DNA of 64,000 bases from Crocosphaera chwakensis CCY0110 (GTDB taxonomy: Bacteria; Cyanobacteriota; Cyanobacteriia; Cyanobacteriales; Microcystaceae): contig NZ_AAXW01000007.1 in assembly GCF_000169335.1 (NCBI RefSeq), forward strand, positions 87,384-151,383. Reading direction: 5' to 3'. Positions 1 to 10,200 of the stretch are shown in pieces. The notes below the pieces were generated by a model. The model worked only from the letters and a program-made list of their open reading frames with translations. It made no database searches and was not told the origin of the DNA. Both the position numbers and the translations under genes were made by a program. Position 1 is the first letter of the stretch. The number at the start of each line of letters is the position of its first letter.

Positions 1-1201
1 CCACCGCAAAGGCTAACCCGGCTAAACTAATCACATTAAGGGTTCGGCCTAGTAAAAAGAAGACGATAAAAACAGTAATTAAGGTGGTAGGAATAGCGAT
101 CGCAATAACCCCAACGGTTCTCAATGACCCTAAAAATAACAGTAAAATCAAGGCAGCTAAGATAGCACCCATGATTAGATTACTCTGCACAAAGGAAATA
201 GAAGCGTTGATATAATCGTTTTCGTCGTAGGTAATGTCGAAGGCGATCCCTTCTCCTTCCCGATCAAACCGCTGTTCTAAGTCTTGTAATGCTGCACGAA
301 TACCGGCGGAAATTTCGGGAACATTACCACCCACCTGGCGCATAATACCAATACCGACGGCTGGCTCATTATTCCTCACCAATGCCCGATCTTGGATCGC
401 TCTTCCCATACGCGCTTGGGCCACATCTCCTAAATACACAGTCCCTGACTCATCTCGACGCAAGACAAACCCTTCTAACTGTTGTACATTATTAATACGA
501 CTGAGGGTTCTCACCCGATATTCTCGTCTTCCCAACACCAATGGGCCACCGCGAATATCTCTATTATTGCTACGCAGTGTATTAACCACATCTCCAATAG
601 TAAGGTTGCGATCAGCCAATGCTTTAGGATCGACAATAACCTCAACTTCCCTTTCTCGTCCCCCAGAAATAATAAACTGTCCTACCCCTTGCACTTGACG
701 TAAACGAGGGACGACCACATCATCCACTAAGTCCCGATAATGATATTCATCGGGGGTGTAACCTTCTTTCGGGATTAAAATAACCCACATCATCGGACTA
801 CTGCTACCGCTTACCACTTCTACGTTAGACTCGTCTGCTTCTGCGGGGAGGGCTTCGACTTGTTGTAATTTATTGAGAACGTCGATTAAACTGCGCTCAA
901 TGTCCGTATTCCAAGTAAATTCGACACTAATGTTACTGGTTCCGTTGCTGCTGGTACTGCTGATCTCTTGTATCCCTTGAACTTCTTCTAAACGTTCCTC
1001 AATGGGACGAGTTACCAAGTCTTCCACTTCTGCCGGACTTGCACCAGGATAAGGGGTCGTAATGGTAATTTCTGGGCGATCGCCACCGGGTTGTAATTCT
1101 AAAGGTAAATTAAACAGGGATAACATCCCAAATATTGCTAATAAAGCAAACAAAACCCCTGTCCCATGTCGCCAACGAACGGCTGTTTTAATTAAACTCA
1201 T
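1..1201 (-). CDS. RND-family efflux transporter, N-terminal part (runs off the window)
   Basis: This is the first about 400 residues of an inner-membrane proton-driven RND pump (AcrB/CzcA superfamily); the rest lies beyond base 1. Translation from the ATG at 1201-1199 is open throughout. It begins MSLIKTAVRWRHGTGVLFAL, the usual short cytoplasmic start followed by transmembrane helix 1. A periplasmic porter region follows with typical RND phrases (TTPYPGASPAEVEDLVTRPI near residue 50, RQVQGVGQ further on). Near the window edge a run of hydrophobic helices begins (MGAILAALILLLFLGSLR). It exports small molecules or ions together with a membrane-fusion protein, which is not in the window. The substrate cannot be told from this part. 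No convincing Shine-Dalgarno precedes the ATG. Confidence 0.88.
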   Translation of the reverse strand, partial: MSLIKTAVRWRHGTGVLFALLAIFGMLSLFNLPLELQPGGDRPEITITTPYPGASPAEVEDLVTRPIEERLEEVQGIQEISSTSSNGTSNISVEFTWNTDIERSLIDVLNKLQQVEALPAEADESNVEVVSGSSSPMMWVILIPKEGYTPDEYHYRDLVDDVVVPRLRQVQGVGQFIISGGREREVEVIVDPKALADRNLTIGDVVNTLRSNNRDIRGGPLVLGRREYRVRTLSRINNVQQLEGFVLRRDESGTVYLGDVAQARMGRAIQDRALVRNNEPAVGIGIMRQVGGNVPEISAGIRAALQDLEQRFDREGEGIAFDITYDENDYINASISFVQSNLIMGAILAALILLLFLGSLRTVGVIAIAIPTTLITVFIVFFLLGRTLNVISLAGLAFAV

Positions 1202-1805
1202 TTTTTTAGTGATAGTTACTATAATCTGGACTCGATAAAGTTTTTTAAATTTTTAAGATTCTTTTTAAGATTGTAGCAACTAGCTTGATTATCTTAGGTT
1301 GTTAATGCAAAATTTTTCTAAATTTCCTCATTCCAAAGATTTTAATCTCACTGCAACACTTTCAGCAGTATCAATCATAGAGTTTTTAGTATGACCTGTA
1401 AAGGTTTCAGAATCATAAGTCGGTAGGCGGTGCATCAGTCATAATTAATAGACTTTTTAATGCCATCTCTCCAAACACTTATTTTAGGTTTAGTTATTTT
1501 TTCATAGTGATTAAATTAATCATAAAATTTAAACTTAATAAAGCCAAAGCTAAGGTCATCTCTATATAATTATGGGTTGCTGATTTAATCGTAGCCAGGA
1601 GAAAACATTTGAGAAATAAATATTGTGATAGTGTAATAAGAAGTTTCGTTATCTAACAATTAAGAATATCTTATTTGAATGTTACCAGAAAAAATAAAAA
1701 AATGATCACAGCATAAAATATGAATATTTATCCCATCAATTTATAAAGTAACAAGACGACAAGACAAAAACCTGTTATTATGTAGTAGTTTTATAATTGA
1801 TAATT
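1202..1805. other. AT-rich intergenic region with a possible short coding remnant
   Basis: About 600 bases between the divergent RND pump and the transaldolase gene. It should hold both promoters, but no clear -35/-10 pair stands out. On the minus strand, 1328-1438 is open and would encode about 36 residues containing LPTYDSETFTGHTKNS and ending AVRLKSLE-stop. The composition is protein-like, but there is no recognisable family and an upstream stop lies in frame. It may be the tail of a decayed gene. The rest is very AT-rich and I see nothing else in it. Confidence 0.3.
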
Positions 1806-2444
1806 ATGATTTATATTGACTCAGCTATTATCGAAGATGTGAAAGCTGCCATAACATATGGATGGGTAAAAGGTATTACCACAAATCCAACTATATTGGC
1901 AAAAAGTGACTTTTCTCCAGAAGAAACCTTACAAGAATTAGCGTATTTGAGTCCTGGAGAACTGTATTATCAGTTAACAGCAACTGAAGTTGAAACCATG
2001 ATCGCAGAAGCACAAAAAGCCTATGAATTAATAGGAGAAAAAACCGTCTTAAAAATTCCTGCAACAACCATCGGGTTTCAAGTGACAGCCACCTTATCTC
2101 CTAATATTCCTTGTGCTGTTACTGCTATTTATAGTACCGCACAAGCTGCCATTGCTAAAGAAGCAGGAGCTAAATATGCGATCGCGTATGTCAACCGCGC
2201 AACTCGTTTATTAGGGGATGGTTTAGCTTTAGTTGAAGAGATGGCCAAAGTATTAGAAGAAAGTGACACTGAAATTTTAGCAGCGAGTTTAAAATCACCA
2301 GAAGAAGCGGCCGCAGCTTTAAAAGCAGGGGCGCATCATTTAACTATTCCTTTAGATATTTTAACTGCGATGACCACTCATGAATTATCAGAAAACACTG
2401 TCATCGAATTTAATGAAAAAGGAAAAGGAATTACACTGAAATAG
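1806..2444 (+). CDS. Transaldolase / fructose-6-phosphate aldolase-like protein (TalC/FSA family)
   Basis: A 212-residue class I aldolase of the small transaldolase family, which transfers or releases dihydroxyacetone units from sugar phosphates in the cytosol. It shows the family landmarks: MIYIDSA at the N terminus, TTNPTILAKSD (residues 25-35), YYQLTA (54-59) and the Schiff-base lysine in LKIPATT (Lys83). The length matches the short subfamily (about 215 aa), not the roughly 330-390 aa cyanobacterial pentose-phosphate TalB. A TTG at 1797 could add three residues, but the ATG at 1806 gives the usual family start. The downstream membrane-protein gene follows after 38 bases on the same strand, so co-transcription is possible. 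The substrate (F6P aldolase versus sedoheptulose transaldolase) is not decided by the sequence. Confidence 0.85.
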   Translation: MIYIDSAIIEDVKAAITYGWVKGITTNPTILAKSDFSPEETLQELAYLSPGELYYQLTATEVETMIAEAQKAYELIGEKTVLKIPATTIGFQVTATLSPNIPCAVTAIYSTAQAAIAKEAGAKYAIAYVNRATRLLGDGLALVEEMAKVLEESDTEILAASLKSPEEAAAALKAGAHHLTIPLDILTAMTTHELSENTVIEFNEKGKGITLK

Positions 2445-2482
2445 CTTATTTAAAGTAAAACAATAAAATTTAATTTCAAAAT

Positions 2483-4006
2483 ATGAAAAATGAAAAACAA
2501 ATAATTATATTTATCACTCTTTTATTTACAACAGTTTTTGTTAGTTCTTTCTTTCTCTTAATAGGGGGAACTAAAACTGCTATTATGGGAGCTTTATTAG
2601 TTCCTTGTCTAGTATTATCTTATTGTTTTCCTCGATGGGGATTATTAGTTTTTTTAATTTATCTTCCTTTAGGAGGAACCATTACTTATGCTTTAGCGGG
2701 TGCTTTCCAGGCATTTGGTAAGGGTGTTATTTATACAGGCTCTTATTCTTTGTTTCATTTAGCTAAAAATGTTTTTTATCTACCTGCTTTACTAGGAATT
2801 TGTGTTAGTTATCGAATCTGGACTAAGAAACCATTAACATTCAAACCTTTATTAATTGCTCTTGCTTTCTTTACATTAACTTGTTTTTTAACTTTCTTTT
2901 TTATCAATTTTCCTCAAGATTTTGCTAATTCTGAGGATAGAATTATTTTAATGGGATTAGTAGGTTTAAAGGTTTGGTTAGGTTACATTCCCTTAATTTT
3001 TTGTGCTTATTACTATCTAAATAATCAAAAAAAATTACTTTGGCTAAATCGAATATTAGTTCTTATAATTAGTATCGCTTGCATTTTATGTTTAATTCAA
3101 TATTTATTATTAGTGTATGGTATTTGCCCAGGTAATAGTGAATTGCCTGTTCCTTCTAATACTTCTGCTAGTTTACGCGCCCAATGTTTTGTAGGAGGTT
3201 CTTTACTTTATAATCCTGGAAAAAACTTAATTCGACTACCAGGAACTTTTGTGGCTCCTTGGCAATGGGCTTGGTTTTTGATCGCTAGTAGTTTTATCAC
3301 TTATGGTGTTACTTTAAGTGACCCTTCTCGTTTTTGGAAAAGTGTAGGTTGTACCTCTATTATTACTGTCCTGGTTGCTACATTAATTTCAGGGCAAAGG
3401 GCGGCCTTATTATTAGTGCCTATTATTTATTTACTGCTTTTTCTTTTGACACAAAAGAAAAATAAAAACTTCTTGATTAAATTAGCCATTATCTTTATTT
3501 TAACTGCTATCATTACGACTCAAATTGGTTTAATTGATGAAAGAGTGGCTAATTTTGTTCAACGTTGGCAATATGCACCTCCCCACGAATTTATAGCCAA
3601 ACAAATACAATGGTTAACTCACGATCGCATTACTTTATTAGGTCATGGACTAGGAAAAACTCTTAGTGCTGCTCGCCGTTTAGGATCAATTCAGCTGGTA
3701 GAAACTTTCCCTGTTCAACTAATTTATGAAATAGGGATTTTAGGATATTTGGCATTTTTAACGGTTGTCACTACTATAACTGTTCTTACTTTTAAAGCTT
3801 ATCGTTCTCTCAAAACCCCCCCATTGCGAGGTCTGGGACTATCTTTATGGATTTTTATTTTATTTATTAGTTATAATCCTTATTATTATCCTCTGGCTGT
3901 TGATCCAGTTGCTGTTTACTATTGGTTTGTTGCAGGAATATTATTAAAGCTACCAGTTTTAGAAGAAGATACTACATCTACATTTTCAGAAAAAAGTCAT
4001 TGCTAA
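2483..4006 (+). CDS. hpsL: O-antigen ligase/polymerase-like membrane protein, resembles HpsL
   Basis: A 507-residue polytopic membrane protein with about 11-12 hydrophobic segments, starting with a helix at residues 7-27. The central part contains the phrases YNPGKNLIRLPGTFVAPWQW and, later, SGQRAALLLVPIIYLLL, which fit a Wzy/WaaL-type O-antigen ligase fold. The large loop (residues about 345-400) contains HDRITLLGHGLGKTLSAARR. From memory of the family, this pattern matches the cyanobacterial hormogonium polysaccharide protein HpsL, thought to act in secretion or polymerisation of an extracellular polysaccharide that supports gliding. The gene lies 3.5 kb upstream of the phototaxis cluster, which fits a motility-polysaccharide role, but that link is inference. 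An alternative is a generic exopolysaccharide polymerase. Confidence 0.65.
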   Translation: MKNEKQIIIFITLLFTTVFVSSFFLLIGGTKTAIMGALLVPCLVLSYCFPRWGLLVFLIYLPLGGTITYALAGAFQAFGKGVIYTGSYSLFHLAKNVFYLPALLGICVSYRIWTKKPLTFKPLLIALAFFTLTCFLTFFFINFPQDFANSEDRIILMGLVGLKVWLGYIPLIFCAYYYLNNQKKLLWLNRILVLIISIACILCLIQYLLLVYGICPGNSELPVPSNTSASLRAQCFVGGSLLYNPGKNLIRLPGTFVAPWQWAWFLIASSFITYGVTLSDPSRFWKSVGCTSIITVLVATLISGQRAALLLVPIIYLLLFLLTQKKNKNFLIKLAIIFILTAIITTQIGLIDERVANFVQRWQYAPPHEFIAKQIQWLTHDRITLLGHGLGKTLSAARRLGSIQLVETFPVQLIYEIGILGYLAFLTVVTTITVLTFKAYRSLKTPPLRGLGLSLWIFILFISYNPYYYPLAVDPVAVYYWFVAGILLKLPVLEEDTTSTFSEKSHC

Positions 4007-4153
4007 TATTATTATTTAAGGCAAAATTAATTACTTATCATATCCGAGTTAGTGCCAATTATTTTAACTTAACAGAAACTTATTAAAAAGCTGCGATAAG
4101 AAATAGAAAAGTTACAGGTCAGTAAGAATTTAAACTCTCAAATTCAACCAACC

Positions 4154-5267
4154 CTAAATATCTGACATCGTATCATAACGCAAATAAGCTTCAATAAAGG
4201 AATCTAAATTACCATCCATCACCCCAGTAACATCTGTTGTCTCTACATTCGTTCGTAAATCTTTTACCATCTGATAAGGATGGAAAACATAATTACGAAT
4301 TTGATTCCCCCAAGCTGCTTCTACCATATCCCCACGAATTTCAGCTATTTCTTGCGCTCGTTGTTCTTGAGCAATAATTAATAATTTTGCCTTCAATAAA
4401 GCTAGGGCTTTTTCTTTATTTTGGAGTTGAGAACGTTCTTGAGTACAACGAACTGCAATACCCGTAGGAACATGGACAATTCTCACTGCTGTTTCTACCT
4501 TATTAACATTTTGGCCTCCCTTTCCCCCAGAACGAGAGGTGCTAATATCTAAATCTTTATCTGGAATATCTACCTTAAGATCATCCTCTTCTAACATCGG
4601 CATGACTTCGACCCCAGCGAAACTGGTTTGGCGTTTTCCATTAGCATTAAACGGAGAAATTCTTACCAGTCGGTGGGTTCCTTTTTCTCCCTTTAAATAA
4701 CCAAACGCATAACAGCCTTCTATTTCTAGGGTCGCTGATTTAATTCCCGCTTCGTCTCCTTCTGATAGTTCCGTTAAATTCACCTTGTACCCCTGTTGTT
4801 CTCCCCAACGAGTGTACATTCTCAGGAGCATTTGCGCCCAGTCTTGAGCATCTGTACCGCCAGCACCAGCATTAATGGTTAAGACGGCCCCTTTAGTATC
4901 ATAAATTCCCGATAATAACTGTTGTAATTCCCAGCGATCAAGATTATGGTTAAGTTGAGTAATATTCTCTTGAGCCTCTCGACGCAGAGTCGTATCGTCT
5001 TCTAATTCCAATAATTCAGCGATCGCCTCAGTGTCTTCCAACTGCTCACACCATTGTTGATACTGTTCTAATTGTGATTTGAGATCATTTAATTTTTGTA
5101 AAGTTTTTTGAGCCGTTTCAGGCTCATCCCAAAATTGAGGTTGTGCTGCTGTATTTTCTAGATTTTTAATATTTGCTTTGAGCGCAGGTAAGTCAAAGAT
5201 AGTCCTGGGTTTTCCCCAGGCGCGAACCAATCAATTCAATCTCTCTTTTCAGTTCCGTTGTTTCCAT
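4154..5267 (-). CDS. prfB: Peptide chain release factor 2, with programmed +1 frameshift
   Basis: RF2 (about 370 residues after frameshifting) recognises UGA and UAA stop codons and triggers peptide release on the ribosome. Translation starts at the ATG at 5267-5265 behind an AGGAG. The zero frame stops at codon 25 (TGA, 5195-5193) in the slippery context TAT CTT TGA C. Reading resumes in the +1 frame at GAC, giving YL-DLPALKAN. A CAGGA just upstream acts as the internal Shine-Dalgarno-like element. The +1 part carries the RF2 signatures: SPF (codon recognition, in RLVRISPFNANG) and the catalytic GGQ (SGGKGGQNVNK). The frameshift is the classical RF2 autoregulation, so this is not a broken gene. 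It ends 22 bases from nothing recognisable and begins 15 bases downstream of the neighbouring export gene on the same strand. Confidence 0.96.
5192..5198 (-). promoter_or_regulatory. prfB: Programmed +1 frameshift site of prfB (CTTTGAC)
   Basis: On the minus strand the sequence reads CAG GAC TAT CTT TGA C. CTT is codon 24 and TGA codon 25 of the frame set by the ATG at 5267. Slippage from CUU to UUU moves ribosomes to the +1 frame, where GAC starts the main body of RF2. CAGGA sits three bases before CTT, the tight spacing known to stimulate the E. coli site. This couples RF2 synthesis to RF2 level. Confidence 0.93.
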
Positions 5268-5281
5268 AGACTCCTAACTAT

Positions 5282-6532
5282 CTAAAATCTAAAGTCGTTG
5301 CCGTTATTACTATTACCACCAAAGACTCTATTATTAGGTAAACTAATAATAAAGTTACTCAAGCCTAACACATCTCGAATTGGCTGAGTAATAACTCGGA
5401 AAGCAGCTAACACCTTACCTAATAGGGTTCTACTGACAACAATTACATCTTCATTTTGAAGGGTAACATATTGAGTTACGTCGAGATTTTCTACTGTTTG
5501 AATGGGATTTAAGCCTTGTGTTACCACTTTACCTTGTTCAGGATCAAATCTCAGTAACGTTACTTCTTCTTTAGTGATCAAAGGACTACTCGGTGGTAAA
5601 GCAGCAACTGCATCTAAAAAGGTACTTCCATTGGGGAGGGTGATATTGCGAACAGCTAAGCCAATGGGATTAGTTGGCAGTAAGACACGGACGATAATTG
5701 TCGGTTGTGCTAAATTGGTTTTAGAAATTAACGTTCGATCATAGTCTTTTTGTCCTGCATCTAGTTTAGAAACAATAATGGTGTCCCCTCCCTGTAGGCG
5801 AAATGATGGTAAACGAGAGCCTTCAATTAAGGGACTATACAAATCAACCCGTTCCTCTAGTATGGTGCCATCTACTAAAGGACGGCGAATAATAATTGAT
5901 CGCAAGTCCGCTTCTGGGGTACTACCCCCGACCCCTGTGATCACATTATTCAAGGTAATCCCTGGAGCAAAAAAGTAATAACCAGGACGACTGACTTCTC
6001 CTAAAATCGTTAACTGTACCGGACGTGGTCCCGATAGAACAGCAATCACTTCTGGCGGTTCTTGTAAATAACGCTGTCCTAATTCGTAAGCCATTTTAGT
6101 TTCTACTTCATCTAGAGTCAGTCCCACAACAGAGATTTCCCCAAGAAAAGGAACGCGAATTTTACCTTCAGGGTCGATCGCCCCTGAAAAACTAAATTCA
6201 TCAAAATCTAGAACTCTAACGTTAATCGCATCCCCAATGGCTAAACGATAGAGATTAAACTGTTCTGAGGTTCTAACATCAAACAAAGGAGGTTGCTCAG
6301 TGCCTGGGGGAATATTTTCATCTCCAAAGGTAGCCGGGGGCGATTCTGGAACCTCCAGAGGCTCAATCCCTTCTTGATTAACTTCTTGCGCTAAACTAGC
6401 AGGTATCAAGAAACTTTCCATTAAACTCCAACCAACAATTCCCTGAGAACAACCGTAAACTATTGAAGCTAACAAAGGTAACCTCAATATTTTTTTTCGG
6501 GCTGCTTTAGATCCCTTTTCACGATTTACCAT
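5282..6532 (-). CDS. Polysaccharide export outer-membrane protein (Wza-like, SLBB domain)
   Basis: A 416-residue secreted protein of the Wza/KpsD family, which forms the outer-membrane or periplasmic channel for capsule or exopolysaccharide export. A basic N terminus and a hydrophobic stretch (residues about 18-45, ending PASLAQ) act as signal peptide. The Poly_export domain follows (YRLAIGDAINVRVLDFDEFS, then GKIRVPFLGEISVVGLTLDE, residues about 95-170), with SLBB-type domains beyond it (VQLTILGEVSRPGYY; GVGGSTPEADLRSIIIRR). The ATG at 6532 follows AGGA at suitable distance. A GTG at 6553 is possible but has no better ribosome site. It precedes prfB by 15 bases. No Wzc or glycosyltransferase gene lies beside it, so its polysaccharide is unknown. 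Confidence 0.86.
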   Translation of the reverse strand: MVNREKGSKAARKKILRLPLLASIVYGCSQGIVGWSLMESFLIPASLAQEVNQEGIEPLEVPESPPATFGDENIPPGTEQPPLFDVRTSEQFNLYRLAIGDAINVRVLDFDEFSFSGAIDPEGKIRVPFLGEISVVGLTLDEVETKMAYELGQRYLQEPPEVIAVLSGPRPVQLTILGEVSRPGYYFFAPGITLNNVITGVGGSTPEADLRSIIIRRPLVDGTILEERVDLYSPLIEGSRLPSFRLQGGDTIIVSKLDAGQKDYDRTLISKTNLAQPTIIVRVLLPTNPIGLAVRNITLPNGSTFLDAVAALPPSSPLITKEEVTLLRFDPEQGKVVTQGLNPIQTVENLDVTQYVTLQNEDVIVVSRTLLGKVLAAFRVITQPIRDVLGLSNFIISLPNNRVFGGNSNNGNDFRF

Positions 6533-6599
6533 GATTTTCCTCACACCAGACACACAATACTCAAATTTTAGGATAGATCAAATCTGCTTTGATTGGTGA

Positions 6600-6627
6600 G
6601 TTATCAGTCATCAGTAACCTCAGTGAA
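6600..6627. repeat. Degenerate heptanucleotide repeat (4 units)
   Basis: Four consecutive 7-mers: GTTATCA GTCATCA GTAACCT CAGTGAA. It lies between the export gene and the CheW gene. It is one of a family of short period-7 tracts seen at gene boundaries through the window. Confidence 0.6.
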
Positions 6628-6650
6628 AGACTAAACAAGATAAGAAAATA

Positions 6651-6671
6651 CTGTTGTCTGTTGCCCGTTCC
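6651..6671. repeat. Degenerate heptanucleotide repeat (3 units)
   Basis: CTGTTGT CTGTTGC CCGTTCC, period 7, ending four bases before the stop codon of the minus-strand CheW gene at 6676. Confidence 0.55.
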
Positions 6672-6675
6672 TTTT

Positions 6676-7197
6676 CTAAAACACAAAGTTTTCCATGCCC
6701 ATCGGTGGAACTAAACGATCAACATCTAAAATGAATACAGTTAATAATTGCTCATTTTCTTGCACTCTCGTCACATGACTCGCTATCTCTAAGGTATCTC
6801 CACTACGATACGAATTAGGTAAAGTGCGAATCTGACTCAGAGGTAATTCAACGAGAGATGGGGTTTGAGGGACTAAAATTCCAAACAATTCGTCAATACT
6901 ATTTTTAGCTAAGATTAGAAACTGTCGCCCTGACATTGGCGGTTGAGAGATGTTAAAGAGACGTTTGTGAAGATCAATCGCTGTAATTTCCATTTCATCA
7001 ACATGAATTAATCCTACGTCAGTGATGCCACTCCCTTGCATAGGAATATAGTGAGTGATTTTTTTGACCGATTCTACAGATAATGCTAAATGAAGTGTCC
7101 CTATTTTAAAGATCAACAACTGACGGCGACGGGTTTCGACTTCCTCTAAAGAGGGATCAACGTTGGCTGTGTAATAAGAAGTGGTTTTAGTAGTCAT
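6676..7197 (-). CDS. CheW-like coupling protein (last gene of the pix cluster)
   Basis: A 173-residue cytoplasmic protein that is mostly one CheW domain (about residues 25-165: RRQLLIFKIGTLHLALSVES, then DVGLIHVDEMEITAIDLHKR, with TVFILDVDRLV near the end). CheW proteins link MCP receptors to the CheA kinase. It sits 30 bases downstream of pixL on the same strand, so it is probably the last cistron of the operon. The Synechocystis pix operon, as I recall it, ends at pixL, so this would be a second coupling protein besides PixI. Its partner within the two-receptor system cannot be inferred from sequence alone. Confidence 0.85.
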   Translation of the reverse strand: MTTKTTSYYTANVDPSLEEVETRRRQLLIFKIGTLHLALSVESVKKITHYIPMQGSGITDVGLIHVDEMEITAIDLHKRLFNISQPPMSGRQFLILAKNSIDELFGILVPQTPSLVELPLSQIRTLPNSYRSGDTLEIASHVTRVQENEQLLTVFILDVDRLVPPMGMENFVF

Positions 7198-7227
7198 AGT
7201 TTTTAGGATAATAAATACTGATTAGTG

Positions 7228-10200
7228 TTAATCGGTAATCATATTTTTAATCGTTTCGAGGAATTGTTGTTCGATATAAGGTTTAGTAAAGTAAGCACTT
7301 GCTCCTAAACGGGTGGCTAACTGACGGTGTTTTTCACTGCTTCGAGATGTTAACATTGCCACAGGAATTTTCATTAATTCAGGGTCACGACGACGCTGCC
7401 CCAAAAATTCAAATCCATTCATATTAGGCATTTCTACATCACAAATTACCAGTTGAATCCCTGGCTGTTGCAATTGTTCTAAGGCTTCTCTACCATCCCT
7501 AGCTTGTAGAACCCGATACCCCGATTTTTGTAAAGTTAATGCTAAAGTCCGTCGTAAGGCTGCTGAGTCATCGACCACTAAAATAGTAGGATTTTGTGCA
7601 ATTGGTGTGGGAGTATGAGATTTATCGCCAGAAGCTTCTACTATGATACCTGCCGATTTTCCTAAAGCATTGTAAGCCTCTAAACATTCTTCGAGTAATA
7701 CCGTTCCGTTGACTACAGGAATTAAAGTTCCATCCCCTAAAATGGTGCAACCATAAATGTAAGCAGGGACTGCGATCGCTTTACCAAAGGGTTTAATTAC
7801 TAATTCTTGTTCGGTGACTAAACGATTCACTTCTAGAGCGTATAAACGCTCTCCTCGTCGCAAAATTAACAAGGGTGAACCCCAATTATCTGGAGTCATG
7901 ATTCCTTGCAGGGACTGAGATGCAAACCCTTCAGGACAAGGACTATGATACTCAAGTAAATTTTGTAGTGGATAAATGGGGATAATATGTTTTTGCCAAG
8001 CCAGAAACCGTTGGTCTCCTGACGTTTTTATCTGTTCAGGTTCTGGCATAATGATTTCTTCAATGCTATCGGAGGGTAGAGCAATGGCTGATCCTTGATG
8101 ATAATTATGCTGTTGAATCAGACAAACTAATAGTTTGGAAATGGTTAAAGTAAAAGGTAAACGGAGGGTAAAAGTAGTTCCTTTGCCAGAAATAGAACTC
8201 ACCGAAACCGTTCCTTTTAAAGCCCGTAATTGTTCTCTGACCACATCTAAACCAACCCCACGACCAGAAAGCTCACTGACTTGACTCGCAGTAGAAAATC
8301 CCGGCTCGAAAATGATATCTTGTAGCGCTTCTTTTGTCATCACAGCCACCTGTTCTGGGGTTACTAAGCCTGCTTCAACGGCTTTTTTAGCAATTTTTTC
8401 CAAGTCTAAACCCCCGCCGTCGTCTTGCATTTCAATGATGGTTTGGTTACCTTGGTGATAGGCTTGAATTTCAATTTGTCCCTGTTCTGGTTTGCCCAAC
8501 TTGCGACGAATTTCTGGGGGTTCAATGCCATGATCGAAGCCATTTCTTAGAAGATGTTGCAAAGGATCATAAAGTTTTTCTAAAGCTGCTTTATCGACTA
8601 AAACTGAAGTGCCTGTTAACTTTAATTTAACTGGTTTATTGTATTTATTAGATAAATCTCTGAGGACTCTAGGAAAACGGTTTAATACTTCCCCTAGAGG
8701 TAACATTCTTGCCCACATTAATTCATCACGAAGTGAGGTGAGCATTTGCCTTTGTTGTTCTAAGGTTTGATTAGAGGAACGAGCAAATAGAACAATATCA
8801 TCTACCGATTCCTCTAATTGCATCATTTCTTCTAGTAAACTCTGTACAATAGAATAAACAGTGCTATAGGAATCCATTTCCAAAGAATCAAAATCAGAAG
8901 ATTCAGAAGGAGGAGAAAAGGGGGAACGAGCAAAAACATTCTGTCGATTTACAGCTTGTCCCGTCACTCGGATAGCCCCATAACGTTCAGGGGCAATTAC
9001 CATTTGGTCTGATAATTGTTTAAGGGTATTGGTAATTTGTTGAAAGTAAGAAAATCGATTTAGTAAGTCTTTTACTTTATTTTGTAATTGATCATTTTGT
9101 AGCGATAAACTATTACGATTAATCACTAATTCCCCAACTAAGTTATTCATTCTTTCTAATCGGTTAAAATCGACTCTAACCGAGAGGGGGGGAGCCGTTT
9201 TTTGTGTTTCTGATCCTTCTTGTTGCCTCGAACTTCTGGTTTTCGTATGATCTTTAAAAGAACGAGTTGAACGAGTATTATGAAAAGATTGTTTGACAGT
9301 TTTAGGAGAAAGTAGTTTTTGTGAAGCGGATTGGTTATTCTCTTCTTCAACAGTAGGTAAAGTGTCAAAAACATTTTCTACCGACTCAACAAAAGTATTG
9401 AGATTTTCTTGAATATCTATTTCATTAATTTCTAAAGATAACGGTTCTTCCGTTTCTTCCGTTGGGGTTTCTACTTGATCAAACAAATCATTGAGAGAGG
9501 CAGCAAACGGCATCTCTTCAACTGACTCCGATGGCTCATGAGAGGGTTCTCCAAAAACATCATCTAAAGCCGGAACCCCTGCCCAGTCTGGTTCTTCTAT
9601 TTCGGTACCAGTTGAGCCAAAAATATCATCTAATGGAGGCGCGTTGGCAAAATCTAGAATGCTCTCGGCTGTCTCTTCTAGAACTTCTTGATGATCGACA
9701 GTATTTACCTCATTCACAGTCTCATTATCAGAGAACAATAATGAGTTTGCTTCCTCTTCTGGATCTTGGAAAAGATTATCTAAAGAGAGGACAGAATTGT
9801 CTTCTAAAGAAGGTTCTGGAGAAGTTTCTACGACGGAGGGAGATAGGGCTGATGTGGGTGTCTCAACCAGATTTCCATTAGCCAAACTTAACAACTGTTC
9901 AGACGGTTGACCCCCCGAAATGCGATCGCCTTCCACTAAAACTAAATGCTGACTCTGTTTTAAATCCCCTAAGGCCACTTGAGCAATGGTTACAGCCTCT
10001 GATGGAACAGCATTGAGAGCTTGTAAGATTGTTTGGACAATCTCTCCAAACCCTGGTAATGCAAGGAGTTCAGCGAATCCAGTAAACACTTCTCCTTGAT
10101 CTCGTAAGGTTTGAGCAATTTGTTCATTATTCCCAGAAGCCAAGGCATTTTCAATATCTGCTAAACCCTGAGCGACATCCACTTCAAACAAAGAAGAAAC

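Noticed and set aside
234..703. Plus-strand open frames within the RND pump
   Set aside because: They are antisense to a continuous, clearly recognisable RND coding sequence and have low-complexity, Ser/Arg-rich translations.
5230..5267. prfB as a pseudogene because of the in-frame TGA
   Set aside because: The TGA lies in the exact CTT TGA C programmed frameshift context and all later RF2 motifs are intact.
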